Assembly: GCF_003144315.1 (NCBI RefSeq)
Contig: NZ_MPDK01000008.1
Span: 1-64,000 of the forward strand
Origin: Sulfoacidibacillus thermotolerans
GTDB lineage: Bacteria; Bacillota; Bacilli; Alicyclobacillales; SLC66
Length of the DNA: 64,000 nt
Direction of reading: 5' to 3'
A program made the translations under genes and the position numbers. Under the pieces are notes generated by a model, which did no database searches, was not told the origin of the DNA, and saw only the letters and a list, made by a program, of their open reading frames with translations. Below, in pieces: positions 8,101 to 17,660 of this stretch (position 1 is the stretch's first letter; the number at the start of each line of letters is the position of its first letter).

Positions 8101-9594
8101 TTATCTTTCCCCTTTTACCAAAAGTGCTTGCGTTTGCTCTCCAAAACTCGAAAAAATTTTCTCATGTCGTTCAATCGTGGCTGGAATCTTTTTTATTTCG
8201 GCGCAACGTCCGGGTTTGGGAATTAACTTACCTGAATTACATAAATCCTCCGGGTTAAAAACGGTTCGAATCGCGATTTGCGCACATAATTCCGCCTCTG
8301 AAAACAAGTATTTCATTTCTTCAATCTTCTCAATTCCAACACCGTGCTCTCCTGTGATAGAGCCTCCGACATCAACACACACCTTCAGGATTTCTGAGCC
8401 AGCACGCATCGCCCGTTCCATCTCTCCCGGAACACTCGCATCGTAGCAAATGAGCGGATGTAAATTTCCGTCTCCCGCATGAAATACATTCGCAATCCTA
8501 AGCCCCGAAGCCTCACTGATCTCATGTATTCTCTGAAGCACCTCGGTAAGTTTGGTGCGCGGAATCACCCCATCTTGCACTAAATAATCTGGTGATATCC
8601 TCCCCATAGCGCCAAACGCCATTTTACGACTACTCCACCACAAGGCACGCTCTGCGTCTGAAGCGGCAACTTGCACTGTCCGCACGTGATGTTGCTCACA
8701 AATCGCCACAATCTGCTCTGACTGTGCAATGACACCTGCCGTCAACCCATCCACCTCAATAAGCAATACGGCTTCTATATCAGAAGGGTAGCCAACGTGA
8801 TAATTGCTCTTATCGACAGCCTGCATCGCCAATTGATCCATCATTTCCATCGCCGCTGGAATGATTCCCGCTCCAATGATGGCTGTCACTGTGTCTGATG
8901 CATCGGCAACCCGATCAAACATCGCGAGTATCGTTTTCACAGCTTGTGGTTTTTTCAAAATACGAACAGTAATCTCAGTTGCAATACCCAGTGTGCCTTC
9001 AGATCCGATGAGCAAGCCAAGCAAATCATAGCCTACCGCCTCACCAAATGCTGCGCCTAACTCAACAACATCTCCAGTTGGCAACACCACTTTTGCCGCC
9101 ACAATGTGATTCGTTGTCACTCCATATTTAAGGCAATGTGATCCTCCTGCATTTTCTGCTAGATTACCTCCAATTGTGCACGCTGATTGACTAGATGGAT
9201 CTGGTGCATAATAGAAATTCTTCTGTGCGATCTGTTTTGTTAATTGCAAGTTAATATAGCCCGGTTGTACAACTGCACGCATATTTTCAAAATCAACATG
9301 CAGTAAATGATTCATGCGTACTAAACTGATCACGACCTCCCGATTCATAGCTGTCGCACCACCACTTAATCCCGTACCTGCTCCACGCGGTAAAAATGGA
9401 ATTTTTGCGCCGTGCAATAGCCGTACAATTTGCGCCACTTCTTCCGTCGTCTCAGGAAAAACAACCGCTCGGGGACGTCCGCGCTCTGCGACATAGCCGT
9501 CGCATTCATATGCAATGAGCTCATATTCTTTATACAGGACTCTCTCGGGTCCAAGTATTGCAAGTAATTCATGAATGAGTTCTGATTGATTCAT
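8101..9594 (-). CDS. glcD: Glycolate oxidase subunit GlcD (FAD-linked)
   Basis: A 497-residue FAD-dependent 2-hydroxyacid dehydrogenase of the GlcD/D-lactate dehydrogenase family. The N-terminal PCMH-type FAD-binding domain (~38-215) contains PFLPRGAGTGLSGG and the AENAGGSHCLKYGVT segment; the C-terminal FAD-oxidase domain has NVFHAGDGNLHP and GSITGEHGVG, typical of substrate and metal binding. It oxidises glycolate (or D-lactate) to the 2-oxoacid, passing electrons to GlcF. The ATG overlaps the glcF stop by 4 nt (GGAGGCATGA), indicating coupling. It is the last gene of lctP-glcE-glcF-glcD. D-lactate as substrate is an alternative. Confidence 0.92.
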   Translation of the reverse strand: MNQSELIHELLAILGPERVLYKEYELIAYECDGYVAERGRPRAVVFPETTEEVAQIVRLLHGAKIPFLPRGAGTGLSGGATAMNREVVISLVRMNHLLHVDFENMRAVVQPGYINLQLTKQIAQKNFYYAPDPSSQSACTIGGNLAENAGGSHCLKYGVTTNHIVAAKVVLPTGDVVELGAAFGEAVGYDLLGLLIGSEGTLGIATEITVRILKKPQAVKTILAMFDRVADASDTVTAIIGAGIIPAAMEMMDQLAMQAVDKSNYHVGYPSDIEAVLLIEVDGLTAGVIAQSEQIVAICEQHHVRTVQVAASDAERALWWSSRKMAFGAMGRISPDYLVQDGVIPRTKLTEVLQRIHEISEASGLRIANVFHAGDGNLHPLICYDASVPGEMERAMRAGSEILKVCVDVGGSITGEHGVGIEKIEEMKYLFSEAELCAQIAIRTVFNPEDLCNSGKLIPKPGRCAEIKKIPATIERHEKIFSSFGEQTQALLVKGER

Positions 9595-10958
9595 GCCTCC
9601 TCACGCTCCAACCGATAAGCTTCATCAAGTAATTCAATTGTATGAACTACCTCCATATCTAACTGTCCAGCTTGAATCCCTGCTTTTATTTGCAACATAC
9701 ATCCCGGATTCCCCATCGCCACAGCTTCTGCCTCGCGAGGTAAATCTGCAATCTTGCGCTCGCGCAATTGTAAAGCCATCTCCTTATGCGTGAGATTATA
9801 GATCCCAGCACTGCCACAACACCTGTCCGAATCTTTCATCTCAATGAGATGAATCCCCTCAATCGCTCGCAAAAGTTCCCGCGGCTGAGAACGAATCTGC
9901 TGGGCGTGAGCCAAATGACATGCATCGTGATAAGTCACTGTCCGCTTTAAGCGGGCTTTTGGCGGATCGAACCCCACTTCTATTAAAACTTCCGCTATAT
10001 CACGTACTTTTTGTGCAAATTTCTGAGCTTTTGCAAAATATTCGGGATCATCGTTAAACAGTTCCGGGTACTCCTTCATTGCTGCGCCACACCCTGCAGC
10101 ATTGATCACGATATAGTCAACTTCTGCCTCGAGAAAAACATCAATATTGCGGCGCGCCATTTTACGAGCCTGCTCACGATCTCCTGCATGTACCTGAAGC
10201 GCTCCACAACAAATTTGCTCTTTGGGCACTTTGACGCGCAGTTGGTTACGCTGCGCTACCCTTGCTGTAGCAAGGTTGATTTCACTGAACAATACGTCCA
10301 TCACGCAGCCTGTGAAAAGCCCTACCGTCGCTTTCGCCTGTACAACAGGTTCTTGTACCTCAACTGAAAGTGCCGTCCGCGCGCTCTGTGCCGAGACCTT
10401 GGGTAACACTGCTTCCATCTCCCTCAAATGTTTGGGCAGCAACCGCAGTGCACCAGAATTACGCAACGCGCGCTGCAATCCCGATCGCTGATAAAAACGC
10501 AGAAGTTTGCGCGCGACACCTAGTTTACGAGGAGAAGGGAAAACACCATGCAAGAAGAATTCATGTGTCAATTTTGCCGCACCTGTTTTCGGTTGAGCAT
10601 ACAACGCTTGCCCCCGCGCTTCTTCGATGAGTGTTCCAACTTTTACTCCTGAGGGACAAACAGTTTCGCAGGCTCGGCAGTCTAAACAATTAAATACTGG
10701 GTCAATTACCGCTTGATCAAGCGGCATAATTCCTTGCCCCACGGCTTTAATCAAGTATACTCGGCCGCGCGGAGATTCATTTTCATTCCCTAGTTGTTGA
10801 TAAGTTGGACAAACTTCTAGACAAAAGCCACAGTGGACACAAACCGAATATAAATCTTTTTCAGGGGCATCAGGCCAAACAAAAAAACCTTGATTTTGCA
10901 TGTTCTCCGCTCCGTCAAATGACTCCACCGTCGCCGCATATGATGGCACTTTCTCCAT
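9591..10958 (-). CDS. glcF: Glycolate oxidase iron-sulfur subunit GlcF
   Basis: A 455-residue electron-transfer subunit. The N-terminal region carries two 4Fe-4S ferredoxin motifs: CVHCGFCLEVCP (~41-52) and CLDCRACETVCP (~91-102). The C-terminal half has two CCG domains (ICCGALQVHAGD, then RCCGSAGIYN), as in GlcF and heterodisulfide reductase subunit B. It passes electrons from the FAD subunits GlcD/GlcE toward the membrane quinone pool. The start follows GGAGGG and lies 2 nt past the end of glcE. Confidence 0.93.
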   Translation of the reverse strand: MEKVPSYAATVESFDGAENMQNQGFFVWPDAPEKDLYSVCVHCGFCLEVCPTYQQLGNENESPRGRVYLIKAVGQGIMPLDQAVIDPVFNCLDCRACETVCPSGVKVGTLIEEARGQALYAQPKTGAAKLTHEFFLHGVFPSPRKLGVARKLLRFYQRSGLQRALRNSGALRLLPKHLREMEAVLPKVSAQSARTALSVEVQEPVVQAKATVGLFTGCVMDVLFSEINLATARVAQRNQLRVKVPKEQICCGALQVHAGDREQARKMARRNIDVFLEAEVDYIVINAAGCGAAMKEYPELFNDDPEYFAKAQKFAQKVRDIAEVLIEVGFDPPKARLKRTVTYHDACHLAHAQQIRSQPRELLRAIEGIHLIEMKDSDRCCGSAGIYNLTHKEMALQLRERKIADLPREAEAVAMGNPGCMLQIKAGIQAGQLDMEVVHTIELLDEAYRLEREEA

Positions 10959-10960
10959 GA

Positions 10961-12259
10961 TTAGATCCCTCCAATAAAGCGTCCTGGACTTAAAATGCGA
11001 CGAGTGTCAACTATTTCCTTTACCTGGTTACAGAGTCGCTGTACCTCCACTGCAACAGGCCCAAAAGTGTCAATCTCCGCATCATGCACTGTCGTTTTCA
11101 GTAACACAGCGGTTCCACCTACCGCGTGAACGAGATCACGACACTGTTGAATAATTTGCGCAATCTGCGTGGAAGTACGTAACTCTAAGTAAAGATGACC
11201 GACTCCTGCAGGCACTGTCATTGAGAGCGCGACAAGACCCTCTTGTGCAAAGCGCACCTTTAATTCATCAGCGAGTTTTGGCATTTGTTCAGGAGGACTC
11301 GAGATCCGAATCGCAGTCGAGATTTCCCCTAATTGTTGGCGATATTGGTGCCAAAATTCATCTGCAGCCGCATTTACTAAACGCATAAAAGTTAGTCCAT
11401 AACTTTTGGCAAGCGACTCTAAAAATTCCGCCTGTACATCTGATGCAGCCATGGGCTCATCGCACCCAAGTGCAAGTAACCATTGCGCTCCTTCTGTAAA
11501 CGAACCCCCGCTGATCCACTCACATCGACTAAAGACAGCTTCCGATTCCCTAAGTGTATTTAGCAATTCTTTCATCGCAAGAAAGGTTCCACTAAGTAAA
11601 CTCAAATCACTTCGCGGCGGGAGAGGTTTTAGTTTAAATACGACTTGTGTAATTACGGCAAGCGTACCCAATGATCCAATAAATAACTTGGTCATGTCGT
11701 AACCAGCTACATTTTTCACGACATTTCCACCTGTTCTGATGACCTGACCATCTGGGTATACAACAGTGAGTCCAATCGTAAAATCGCGTAAGCTCCCATA
11801 GAGAGCTCGTAACGGTCCACTTGCATTTGTTGCGACAAGACCACCGATTGTTGCCTTAGGATCACATGCAGGATCAAGGGGCAGCATTTGTCTTTTGGCA
11901 TTCACGATCTGTTGCAATTGTTCAAGTGTTACACCCGCCTGAACGCGGATCGTCAAATCTGCCGGAGAATATTCGATCACTTGATTCAGATGACTCAAAG
12001 AAAGAACAATATCAATTTTTTCACCCGCTTGCCCCATTTGAAACTGTGTCTTTGAGCCTAATGGCATCACGGTCCACTGACGGTCAAACGCGAGGTGTAA
12101 AAGCGCGGCAACTTGGGTTTCTACGACGGGTGAAACACAGACGACAGGGCTACTTTGCCCTGTCAATGTGTGCGCCAGCTGTTCGTCTATTTGTGCTTCT
12201 ATGTGTAGTAAGCGTTTAATTTCATCGCGTATTTGAACAACTGCATCTTGCGCAAGCAC
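10961..12259 (-). CDS. glcE: Glycolate oxidase subunit GlcE (FAD-binding)
   Basis: A 432-residue paralogue of GlcD with one PCMH-type FAD-binding domain (~45-215: VMPLGSKTQFQMG, ATIGGLVATNASGPLRALYGSLRD, GGNVVKNVAGYDMTK in order). The C-terminal half is shorter and more divergent, as usual for GlcE. GlcD, GlcE and GlcF form one membrane-associated complex in characterised systems. The start is GTG after AAAGGGGAG. It sits second in the operon, 30 nt after the permease. Confidence 0.9.
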   Translation of the reverse strand: MLAQDAVVQIRDEIKRLLHIEAQIDEQLAHTLTGQSSPVVCVSPVVETQVAALLHLAFDRQWTVMPLGSKTQFQMGQAGEKIDIVLSLSHLNQVIEYSPADLTIRVQAGVTLEQLQQIVNAKRQMLPLDPACDPKATIGGLVATNASGPLRALYGSLRDFTIGLTVVYPDGQVIRTGGNVVKNVAGYDMTKLFIGSLGTLAVITQVVFKLKPLPPRSDLSLLSGTFLAMKELLNTLRESEAVFSRCEWISGGSFTEGAQWLLALGCDEPMAASDVQAEFLESLAKSYGLTFMRLVNAAADEFWHQYRQQLGEISTAIRISSPPEQMPKLADELKVRFAQEGLVALSMTVPAGVGHLYLELRTSTQIAQIIQQCRDLVHAVGGTAVLLKTTVHDAEIDTFGPVAVEVQRLCNQVKEIVDTRRILSPGRFIGGI

Positions 12260-12289
12260 TACTTACTCTCCCCTTTCCTTTCATTCACT

Positions 12290-13939
12290 TTACTTTGGCA
12301 CCATAAACGACAATACGTGCGTCTGTAATACGACTAAAATTCCGAGTAATGCTGTTAGCACAAGACTATGGATGAAAGTCCTGCGAATAACTTTCCCTTC
12401 TTGGTTGCGTAAAGCTCCTGTCGATACGCCTGTCGACACGTTTTGCGGCGAAATCATCTTACTCATCACCGCACCACTTGAGTTCGTCGCAGCCATGAGG
12501 GTTGGACTAAGATGCAGCTGTTTTGCAGCGACAACCTGAAGATTCCCAAATAAAACATTTGAAGAAGTATCTGAACCCGTAAGAAAACATGCAATCCAAC
12601 CAAGAAAACCGGAGAAAAAGGGGAATAAGGCGCCGAGTGTCGCTACTGCGAGACCAAGGGTGTAAGCCATGCCCGAGTAGTTATACAGATAGGCCAATGC
12701 AACAATCTCCATCACGGTGAGAATCGGGAATTTTAATTGCTCCCATGTATCTGCTGCCGCTAACCAAAATGTCTTCCATCCCGTTTTTAATACCAGTGCT
12801 GTAATGATTAAAGCAACAAGAATGGGTGTCCCAGATCCTAATGGTTGAAAAGACCAGACAGCCACATAGGATTTATGATAAAGAGTTAAATAAATGAGTT
12901 TATTCAACCCTGGCCATTTGACGTTCTGCACACCAATGCTCGCAATACCTAAAAATGTCCACACAATGACTGTAGCGGTGATGAGAATCCAGGGTGCCCA
13001 GGCACGCCATATCTGATTGCCACTTAATCCAGTTGCCGCTTGTTGCGATGAAAGTTCTGTTGCAGCTGCTGTCTCAAGGTTCGCTTGATGAATATAGGAT
13101 TGGAACTGATCTGAATCTTTCGGCTTCCAAATACGCGTAAAAAGAACTAAAGAAACCAAAGCGACCATTGCAGCAAGTACATCAGGCAGCTGTGGGCCAA
13201 TAAAATTAGATACGAGAAATTGGGTTGCAGCATAGGCAAAACCGCCTACGAGCGCTGCTGGCCAAGCTCCTTTGAGGGATTTCCAACCGCCCATGACAAG
13301 CAAAACATAAAAAGGAAGAAGGAACGCAAAAAGCGGCAATTGTCGCCCTACCATGGCAGACAAATTCGCAACAGGTAACCCTGTAACGGCACCAAGTGAG
13401 ACAATTGGCACACCAAGTGCACCAAAAGCAACTGGAGCCGTATCAAAGATCAGCGTCAAAACGACCGCTTCAAGAACAGGGAAGCCTAAACCAACAAGTA
13501 GTGCTGATGCAATCGCTACTGGTGTCCCGAATCCGGCGATCCCTTCCATCAGGGCTCCAAATGCGTAAGCAATAATCAACACTTGCAACCGTCTATCATT
13601 CGTGGCATTTTTGTACATCCAACGACGAAACAGTTCAAACGATCCTGTTCGTTGACTAATGTTGTACAACCACATCGCTGCAAAAACAATCCACATGATT
13701 GGCCAAACGGCAAATACCGCTCCCAAGGCAACGGCAGAGAAGGCGAGGTGCGCTGGGATCTGCCACACAGTGAATGCCACAATCATTCCTACGACAAGTC
13801 CGCTAAGCGCTGCAATCCACGCAGGAGTACGAATGATGCCTAGTAAAACTAATACAACAGCGATCGGAATAAACCCAACCAGAAATGATCCAAACAGCGA
13901 ATGCCCTACTGGCGTAAGCAGTTGATCGAACAAGCGCAC
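12290..13939 (-). CDS. lctP: L-lactate/glycolate permease (LctP family)
   Basis: A 549-residue protein of the LctP family with about 13-14 transmembrane helices. Characteristic stretches are AYAFGALMEGIAGFGTPVAIA (~128-148) and FLGWIACFLTGSDTSSNVLFGNLQ (~450-473). The family includes E. coli LldP and GlcA, which carry lactate and glycolate in symport with protons. As first gene before glcEFD it probably imports the substrate of that oxidase. The start is GTG just after GGGAGAAGG. A promoter and a cre-like element lie about 165-225 nt upstream. Confidence 0.92.
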   Translation of the reverse strand: MRLFDQLLTPVGHSLFGSFLVGFIPIAVVLVLLGIIRTPAWIAALSGLVVGMIVAFTVWQIPAHLAFSAVALGAVFAVWPIMWIVFAAMWLYNISQRTGSFELFRRWMYKNATNDRRLQVLIIAYAFGALMEGIAGFGTPVAIASALLVGLGFPVLEAVVLTLIFDTAPVAFGALGVPIVSLGAVTGLPVANLSAMVGRQLPLFAFLLPFYVLLVMGGWKSLKGAWPAALVGGFAYAATQFLVSNFIGPQLPDVLAAMVALVSLVLFTRIWKPKDSDQFQSYIHQANLETAAATELSSQQAATGLSGNQIWRAWAPWILITATVIVWTFLGIASIGVQNVKWPGLNKLIYLTLYHKSYVAVWSFQPLGSGTPILVALIITALVLKTGWKTFWLAAADTWEQLKFPILTVMEIVALAYLYNYSGMAYTLGLAVATLGALFPFFSGFLGWIACFLTGSDTSSNVLFGNLQVVAAKQLHLSPTLMAATNSSGAVMSKMISPQNVSTGVSTGALRNQEGKVIRRTFIHSLVLTALLGILVVLQTHVLSFMVPK

Positions 13940-14101
13940 CCCTTCTCCCTATACAAAGTTGCACAGCGCATACACGCCGGAAACAGCACTCGAACAATCC
14001 GTTCTATGATTTATAATGTTCTGATTTTTATTCCAAAAGTTTAGTATCAATGAATCCTTTTGGAAGTATGTACACTTCACCTCCAACAACTTTCGAATAA
14101 A

Positions 14102-14115
14102 TGGAACCGCTTTCT
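14102..14115 (-). promoter_or_regulatory. cre-like element (candidate CcpA site)
   Basis: AGAAAGCGGTTCCA on the minus strand matches the Bacillus cre consensus TGWAANCGNTNWCA at 12 of 14 positions. It lies about 20-33 nt downstream of the -10, where CcpA typically blocks elongation. CcpA binding is inference. Confidence 0.35.
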
Positions 14116-14134
14116 ATATAGTAGAACTAGAGTT

Positions 14135-14163
14135 ATTATACTTAAACAAATCAAATATTTCAA
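14135..14163 (-). promoter_or_regulatory. Promoter of lctP-glcEFD
   Basis: On the minus strand, -35 TTGAAA (14158-14163), 17-nt spacer and consensus -10 TATAAT (14135-14140). It implies a ~190-nt leader before the lctP GTG. Confidence 0.65.
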
Positions 14164-14192
14164 TCACAATTTTGTAACGAATGTGCCATATT

Positions 14193-15884
14193 TTATGATC
14201 GGAAAAGGTTGACTAGAAAAGAGAGCAAGGAAATACTCGAAGCAACAAGTGCGACCCCTTGCGCAATCGGCCAGTGACGCATGTGAAACCAAGCAAATGC
14301 ACTACTTCCGAGAAGAAAAAACACAAACCACAGCAACCGCTCTGAACGGCGGTGCTGTCTATCCAAGCGTTTTAAAATCTCGCGCATTTCAATCTGTACG
14401 ACAAATTCATCGCGTTCAATTTTTTGTAACACTCGGTCTAACTCAGGTGGGATTCGCACGAGGGAGAGACCGATCTCGCGCGCTTTGACCAGTGTGAATT
14501 CAGCCGCAGTCACTCCTTTTTCGCCGAAGGCATTGCGAATGACCTCAAATAACGGATCCTTCCAATTTGGCGCAGATTGCTCTGCCTCGTCGTGAAGTGT
14601 GCGATTCAATAACGGCAACGCTTTTTGCTCGATGATCTCAAGCCAATTTATTTGTGGCCATAAGGTGGTTACCACACCACTAGCCAAACCGAGCGCTCGC
14701 CCGATGAAAAGGTATTTTCCCTGCATAATCAAGGGCTCATCATGCAAAAATGATTGAAACTCTTCGAGAAACGCATCAAGCTCAGGGCCACGCGTTAAGC
14801 GCAGGCCACTCATGCGATCAAGCATGAATGCAATCGCCTTTTTAAGCACCTCACGATCAGCATACGGCTGTAAAAATCCAAGTTCATCGATTACTCGCAC
14901 GACTCCATCTAAATCTCGAGCTAACGCAGCAGTGACTAAAGCAGCAAAGCGTTTTACATCTTGTCGCTCAAAATCAACCATCATCCCAAAGTCAATAAAA
15001 GCAACGCGACCATCAGCAAGTACAAGTAAGTTACCAGGATGCGGATCGACATGCACAAATCCAAACTCTAAGACTTGCTGCAGATAAGCGTCGATAAGTC
15101 GTTTAGCCACGTCAATCGGGCTGATTCCAAGGGGAAGATAATGATGGACATCTGTCACGCGCACACCATCTATAAACTCCATCACGAGCACGCGACGGCT
15201 AACTAACGTTTGAATTAAAGCCGGGATGACAAATCCTTTATCTTGAAAGTGCTTCCGAAAACGCTGTAAATTCTCTGCTTCGATTCGATAATCTAGTTCC
15301 CTCATTGTGATACGAGAGAATTCTACGTAGAGTTGCCATACTTGTAGGCGACGGCCAAACTTTGTAAAACGCTGCATAAAGCGAGCCAAACTGCGCAAAG
15401 CAGACAAATCAATTTCTGCCAACCGCTCAATACCCGGCCGCAAAACTTTGACTGCAACAATTTGACCGCCAGGCAACGTAGCCTTGTGTACTTGACCGAG
15501 AGAGGCAGCGGCTAACGCAGTGCGCTCAAAGGTCACAAAGAGCGTCGACAACTTAGCACCTAGTTCAGACTCAATCCGCGCTTCAATGGAGGAAAAGGAA
15601 TTCGGGGGAACTGCATCTTGCAGTTGATTTAACTCACGTGTAAATGAAACTGGGAAGATGTCTGCACGCGCACTCAAATACTGTCCAACTTTGACAATTA
15701 GTCCTTTACGACGCAATGCAAAGCGGCGAAAACGCGTACCAGCCCGAGAAAAAACACGCGCTTGCGCACGTTCCCGCCGCTCTCCTTTTGAAAAACGACG
15801 AATTGCGCGCAAGCGCCAGTGGTCTAGCACAAAGGAAAGAGCCAACATAAAGATAGAGAACGAACGTACCCATTGTCTCAACAC
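14193..15884 (-). CDS. ABC1/AarF/UbiB-family atypical kinase
   Basis: A 563-residue protein. The KxGQ signature (GLIVKVGQYLSARADIFP, ~59-76) is followed by the Ala-rich nucleotide loop AAASLGQVHKA and catalytic Lys in VAVKVLRPG. The catalytic loop HVDPHPGNLLVL and metal-binding AFIDFGMM (DFG) are intact. Two hydrophobic C-terminal helices (~510-560) anchor it to the membrane. In E. coli, UbiB supports ubiquinone synthesis or distribution; Firmicutes make menaquinone, so the role here is less clear (isoprenoid-lipid homeostasis is inferred). A 66-codon ORF lies 16 nt upstream on the same strand. Confidence 0.9.
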   Translation of the reverse strand: MLRQWVRSFSIFMLALSFVLDHWRLRAIRRFSKGERRERAQARVFSRAGTRFRRFALRRKGLIVKVGQYLSARADIFPVSFTRELNQLQDAVPPNSFSSIEARIESELGAKLSTLFVTFERTALAAASLGQVHKATLPGGQIVAVKVLRPGIERLAEIDLSALRSLARFMQRFTKFGRRLQVWQLYVEFSRITMRELDYRIEAENLQRFRKHFQDKGFVIPALIQTLVSRRVLVMEFIDGVRVTDVHHYLPLGISPIDVAKRLIDAYLQQVLEFGFVHVDPHPGNLLVLADGRVAFIDFGMMVDFERQDVKRFAALVTAALARDLDGVVRVIDELGFLQPYADREVLKKAIAFMLDRMSGLRLTRGPELDAFLEEFQSFLHDEPLIMQGKYLFIGRALGLASGVVTTLWPQINWLEIIEQKALPLLNRTLHDEAEQSAPNWKDPLFEVIRNAFGEKGVTAAEFTLVKAREIGLSLVRIPPELDRVLQKIERDEFVVQIEMREILKRLDRQHRRSERLLWFVFFLLGSSAFAWFHMRHWPIAQGVALVASSISLLSFLVNLFRS

Positions 15885-15899
15885 AAATACCCCTGCCGC

Positions 15900-16100
15900 T
15901 TACGACGTTAACGAAGAATCATCCGCAGCGCGATCGGTTGTTGCACCTTGTAACTCCTCATCGTCCCACACATCAAACGCCTCACGTAACTTGCGCCGAA
16001 AAGCTCTACGTTTTGCTCGAAATTCTGTGTGATCACACTCTTTATTCGAACGTCGGCTAAACCAGCGAAATCCACACAGTAACAAAAGGAATCTAAACAT
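15900..16100 (-). CDS. Small basic protein upstream of UbiB, unknown
   Basis: A 66-residue ORF with an AGGTGG site before its ATG and a 16-nt gap to the UbiB-family gene. The N-terminus (MFRFLLLLCGFRWF) is hydrophobic but short; the middle is very basic (RAKRRAFRRKLREAFDVW) and probably helical; the tail is acidic and serine-rich. No family is recognised. It may be membrane-attached and translated with the kinase. Confidence 0.5.
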   Translation of the reverse strand: MFRFLLLLCGFRWFSRRSNKECDHTEFRAKRRAFRRKLREAFDVWDDEELQGATTDRAADDSSLTS

Positions 16101-16250
16101 AGGGTCACCACCTGATCTATGATTGAAGAACAAGATCACTTCAACGCGGATGCTCTGATTCGACCATAGCGTGTATACAAATGAAAGTCAACAGTTGTCA
16201 GCTGATCTGATCAAACTGTAACAAAAGCAATGATAAACTACTGCAAACTC

Positions 16251-17408
16251 CTATACGTGAATGAGCGTCGTACCGAGTACCCCAATACCATACGATACAA
16301 TCCCGACAATAATGCCAGCTGCCGTCATTTCAAGTCCACTTGCCCACCAACTGCGCGCAGTCACAATACTTTTCGCAGCACCAACCGCAAAATGCGCAAG
16401 TATACTCACAATAGCAGCCGCAACCATACCTGGAACACCACTTAAAAAGAGAAAAGGGATGAGTGGTAACACCCCGCCAATAAATGTCGACAAGCTGCCA
16501 ACCGCCGCTGAAGTCCAGGGATTCCCTTTGGCATCCTCTTGGAAACCTAATTCCTCCTGAATCATAGCCTTCGTAAATTGGTCTTCGTCCACAGCTAATC
16601 GCTCCGTAATTTCCTCAGCCTCCGCTTGCGTAAACCCTTTTAATTGGTAGAGCAGTGACAACTCTTCACGCTCAAGCGCCGGATCTTCCTTGATTTCTCT
16701 TCGTTCATGCTCAATTTCACTATGGTGCAGTTCATTCTCTGACCGCGTTGCAAGCCAGGCGCCTGCCCCCATTGAAAGTGTACTTGCAACAGCACCAAAA
16801 AATCCACTTACAAGTACCGTATGGCTGTTGGCCGTATATCCTGCCACACCCGCAATAATGCCAAAAATAGCGCCAAGTCCATCATTTACCCCATAGATTG
16901 CATCGCCAAGCCAACCAGTCGATGCACGTTTGTGCCATGTTTCTCGACCAAGAATGCGTTGTAAAGACTCCGCCAGATGTTCTGTTGACATAGTGAAAAA
17001 ACGGCGAATCGTCGCATCGTGGTTAGACTCGTCTTCATCAATTTGCTCAATTAACTCACGGATTTCCCCCTCCGGAACCAATTGGCGCAACGATTCATAC
17101 CATTTGGCATTGCTTTGTTCAATTTCATCCAGCTTACGATAAATCTCTTCTGAACTCATCTCATTTGCAAGTTGACTTAGCCCCTCAAAACGCGGACTTC
17201 CAGCGCCCATTTCCTTTAACTTAGTCGCCCACACGCGCGCGTGCTCACGCTCAATCAACTCTAGTTTTTTCAAAATTTCTTTGCGCTTTGGATCTTGTTC
17301 TACACGCGCTGCGAGTTCATAAAAAGCAGCCGCTTCTTCCTCTTTTCTATAACTCTCAGCAAATGCCCGCCGCATCGTCTCATCGGCAGGCGACATTGGA
17401 ACGGCCAA
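16251..17408 (-). CDS. Ferritin-like/VIT1 fusion membrane protein (MbfA-type)
   Basis: A 385-residue two-domain protein. Residues ~10-145 form a rubrerythrin/ferritin-like four-helix domain with EEEAAAFYE and EREHARVW providing Glu/His ligands for a di-iron site. Residues ~165-385 are a VIT1/CCC1-type transporter domain with about five membrane segments (GDAIYGVNDGLGAIFGIIAG, then GSLSTFIGGVLPLIPFLF). Related MbfA proteins export iron and protect against iron-dependent peroxide stress. The start is TTG after GAGGAGG; an internal ATG four codons later is less well placed. It is transcribed alone. Confidence 0.85.
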   Translation of the reverse strand: MAVPMSPADETMRRAFAESYRKEEEAAAFYELAARVEQDPKRKEILKKLELIEREHARVWATKLKEMGAGSPRFEGLSQLANEMSSEEIYRKLDEIEQSNAKWYESLRQLVPEGEIRELIEQIDEDESNHDATIRRFFTMSTEHLAESLQRILGRETWHKRASTGWLGDAIYGVNDGLGAIFGIIAGVAGYTANSHTVLVSGFFGAVASTLSMGAGAWLATRSENELHHSEIEHERREIKEDPALEREELSLLYQLKGFTQAEAEEITERLAVDEDQFTKAMIQEELGFQEDAKGNPWTSAAVGSLSTFIGGVLPLIPFLFLSGVPGMVAAAIVSILAHFAVGAAKSIVTARSWWASGLEMTAAGIIVGIVSYGIGVLGTTLIHV

Positions 17409-17579
17409 GCTTCCATCCTCCTCGCTTTTTTCTCTGAACCAAATTAATTAGATGTCTGACATTTTTTTAGCCAAAGGAAACACAAAACTGTTTTAAGTAT
17501 ATTACAAGTTACTTGCTTTGTGTATAGTCTTTATAGAATTCCTCCCCCAGTTCCTCCTCATTCGCCGCATTTACATATA

Positions 17580-17623
17580 TAAGAAAATCCGCACCCATGA
17601 CATCCCCTCATAGGTACGGATTT
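17580..17623 (-). terminator. Terminator after the 57-residue ORF
   Basis: Minus-strand hairpin AAATCCGTACC with GGGTGCGGATTT (one G-U pair), then TTTTCTTATAT. It lies in the 250-nt stretch 17409-17660, which otherwise shows no gene. Confidence 0.7.
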
Positions 17624-17660
17624 ACACGTGCTCGCCAGTTCTTCGCTCTGGGTCCATTCC

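Noticed and set aside
15658-16032. Long plus-strand ORF across the UbiB-family and 66-residue genes
   Set aside because: It is antisense to strong coding frames, has no ribosome binding site and a very basic, low-complexity translation.
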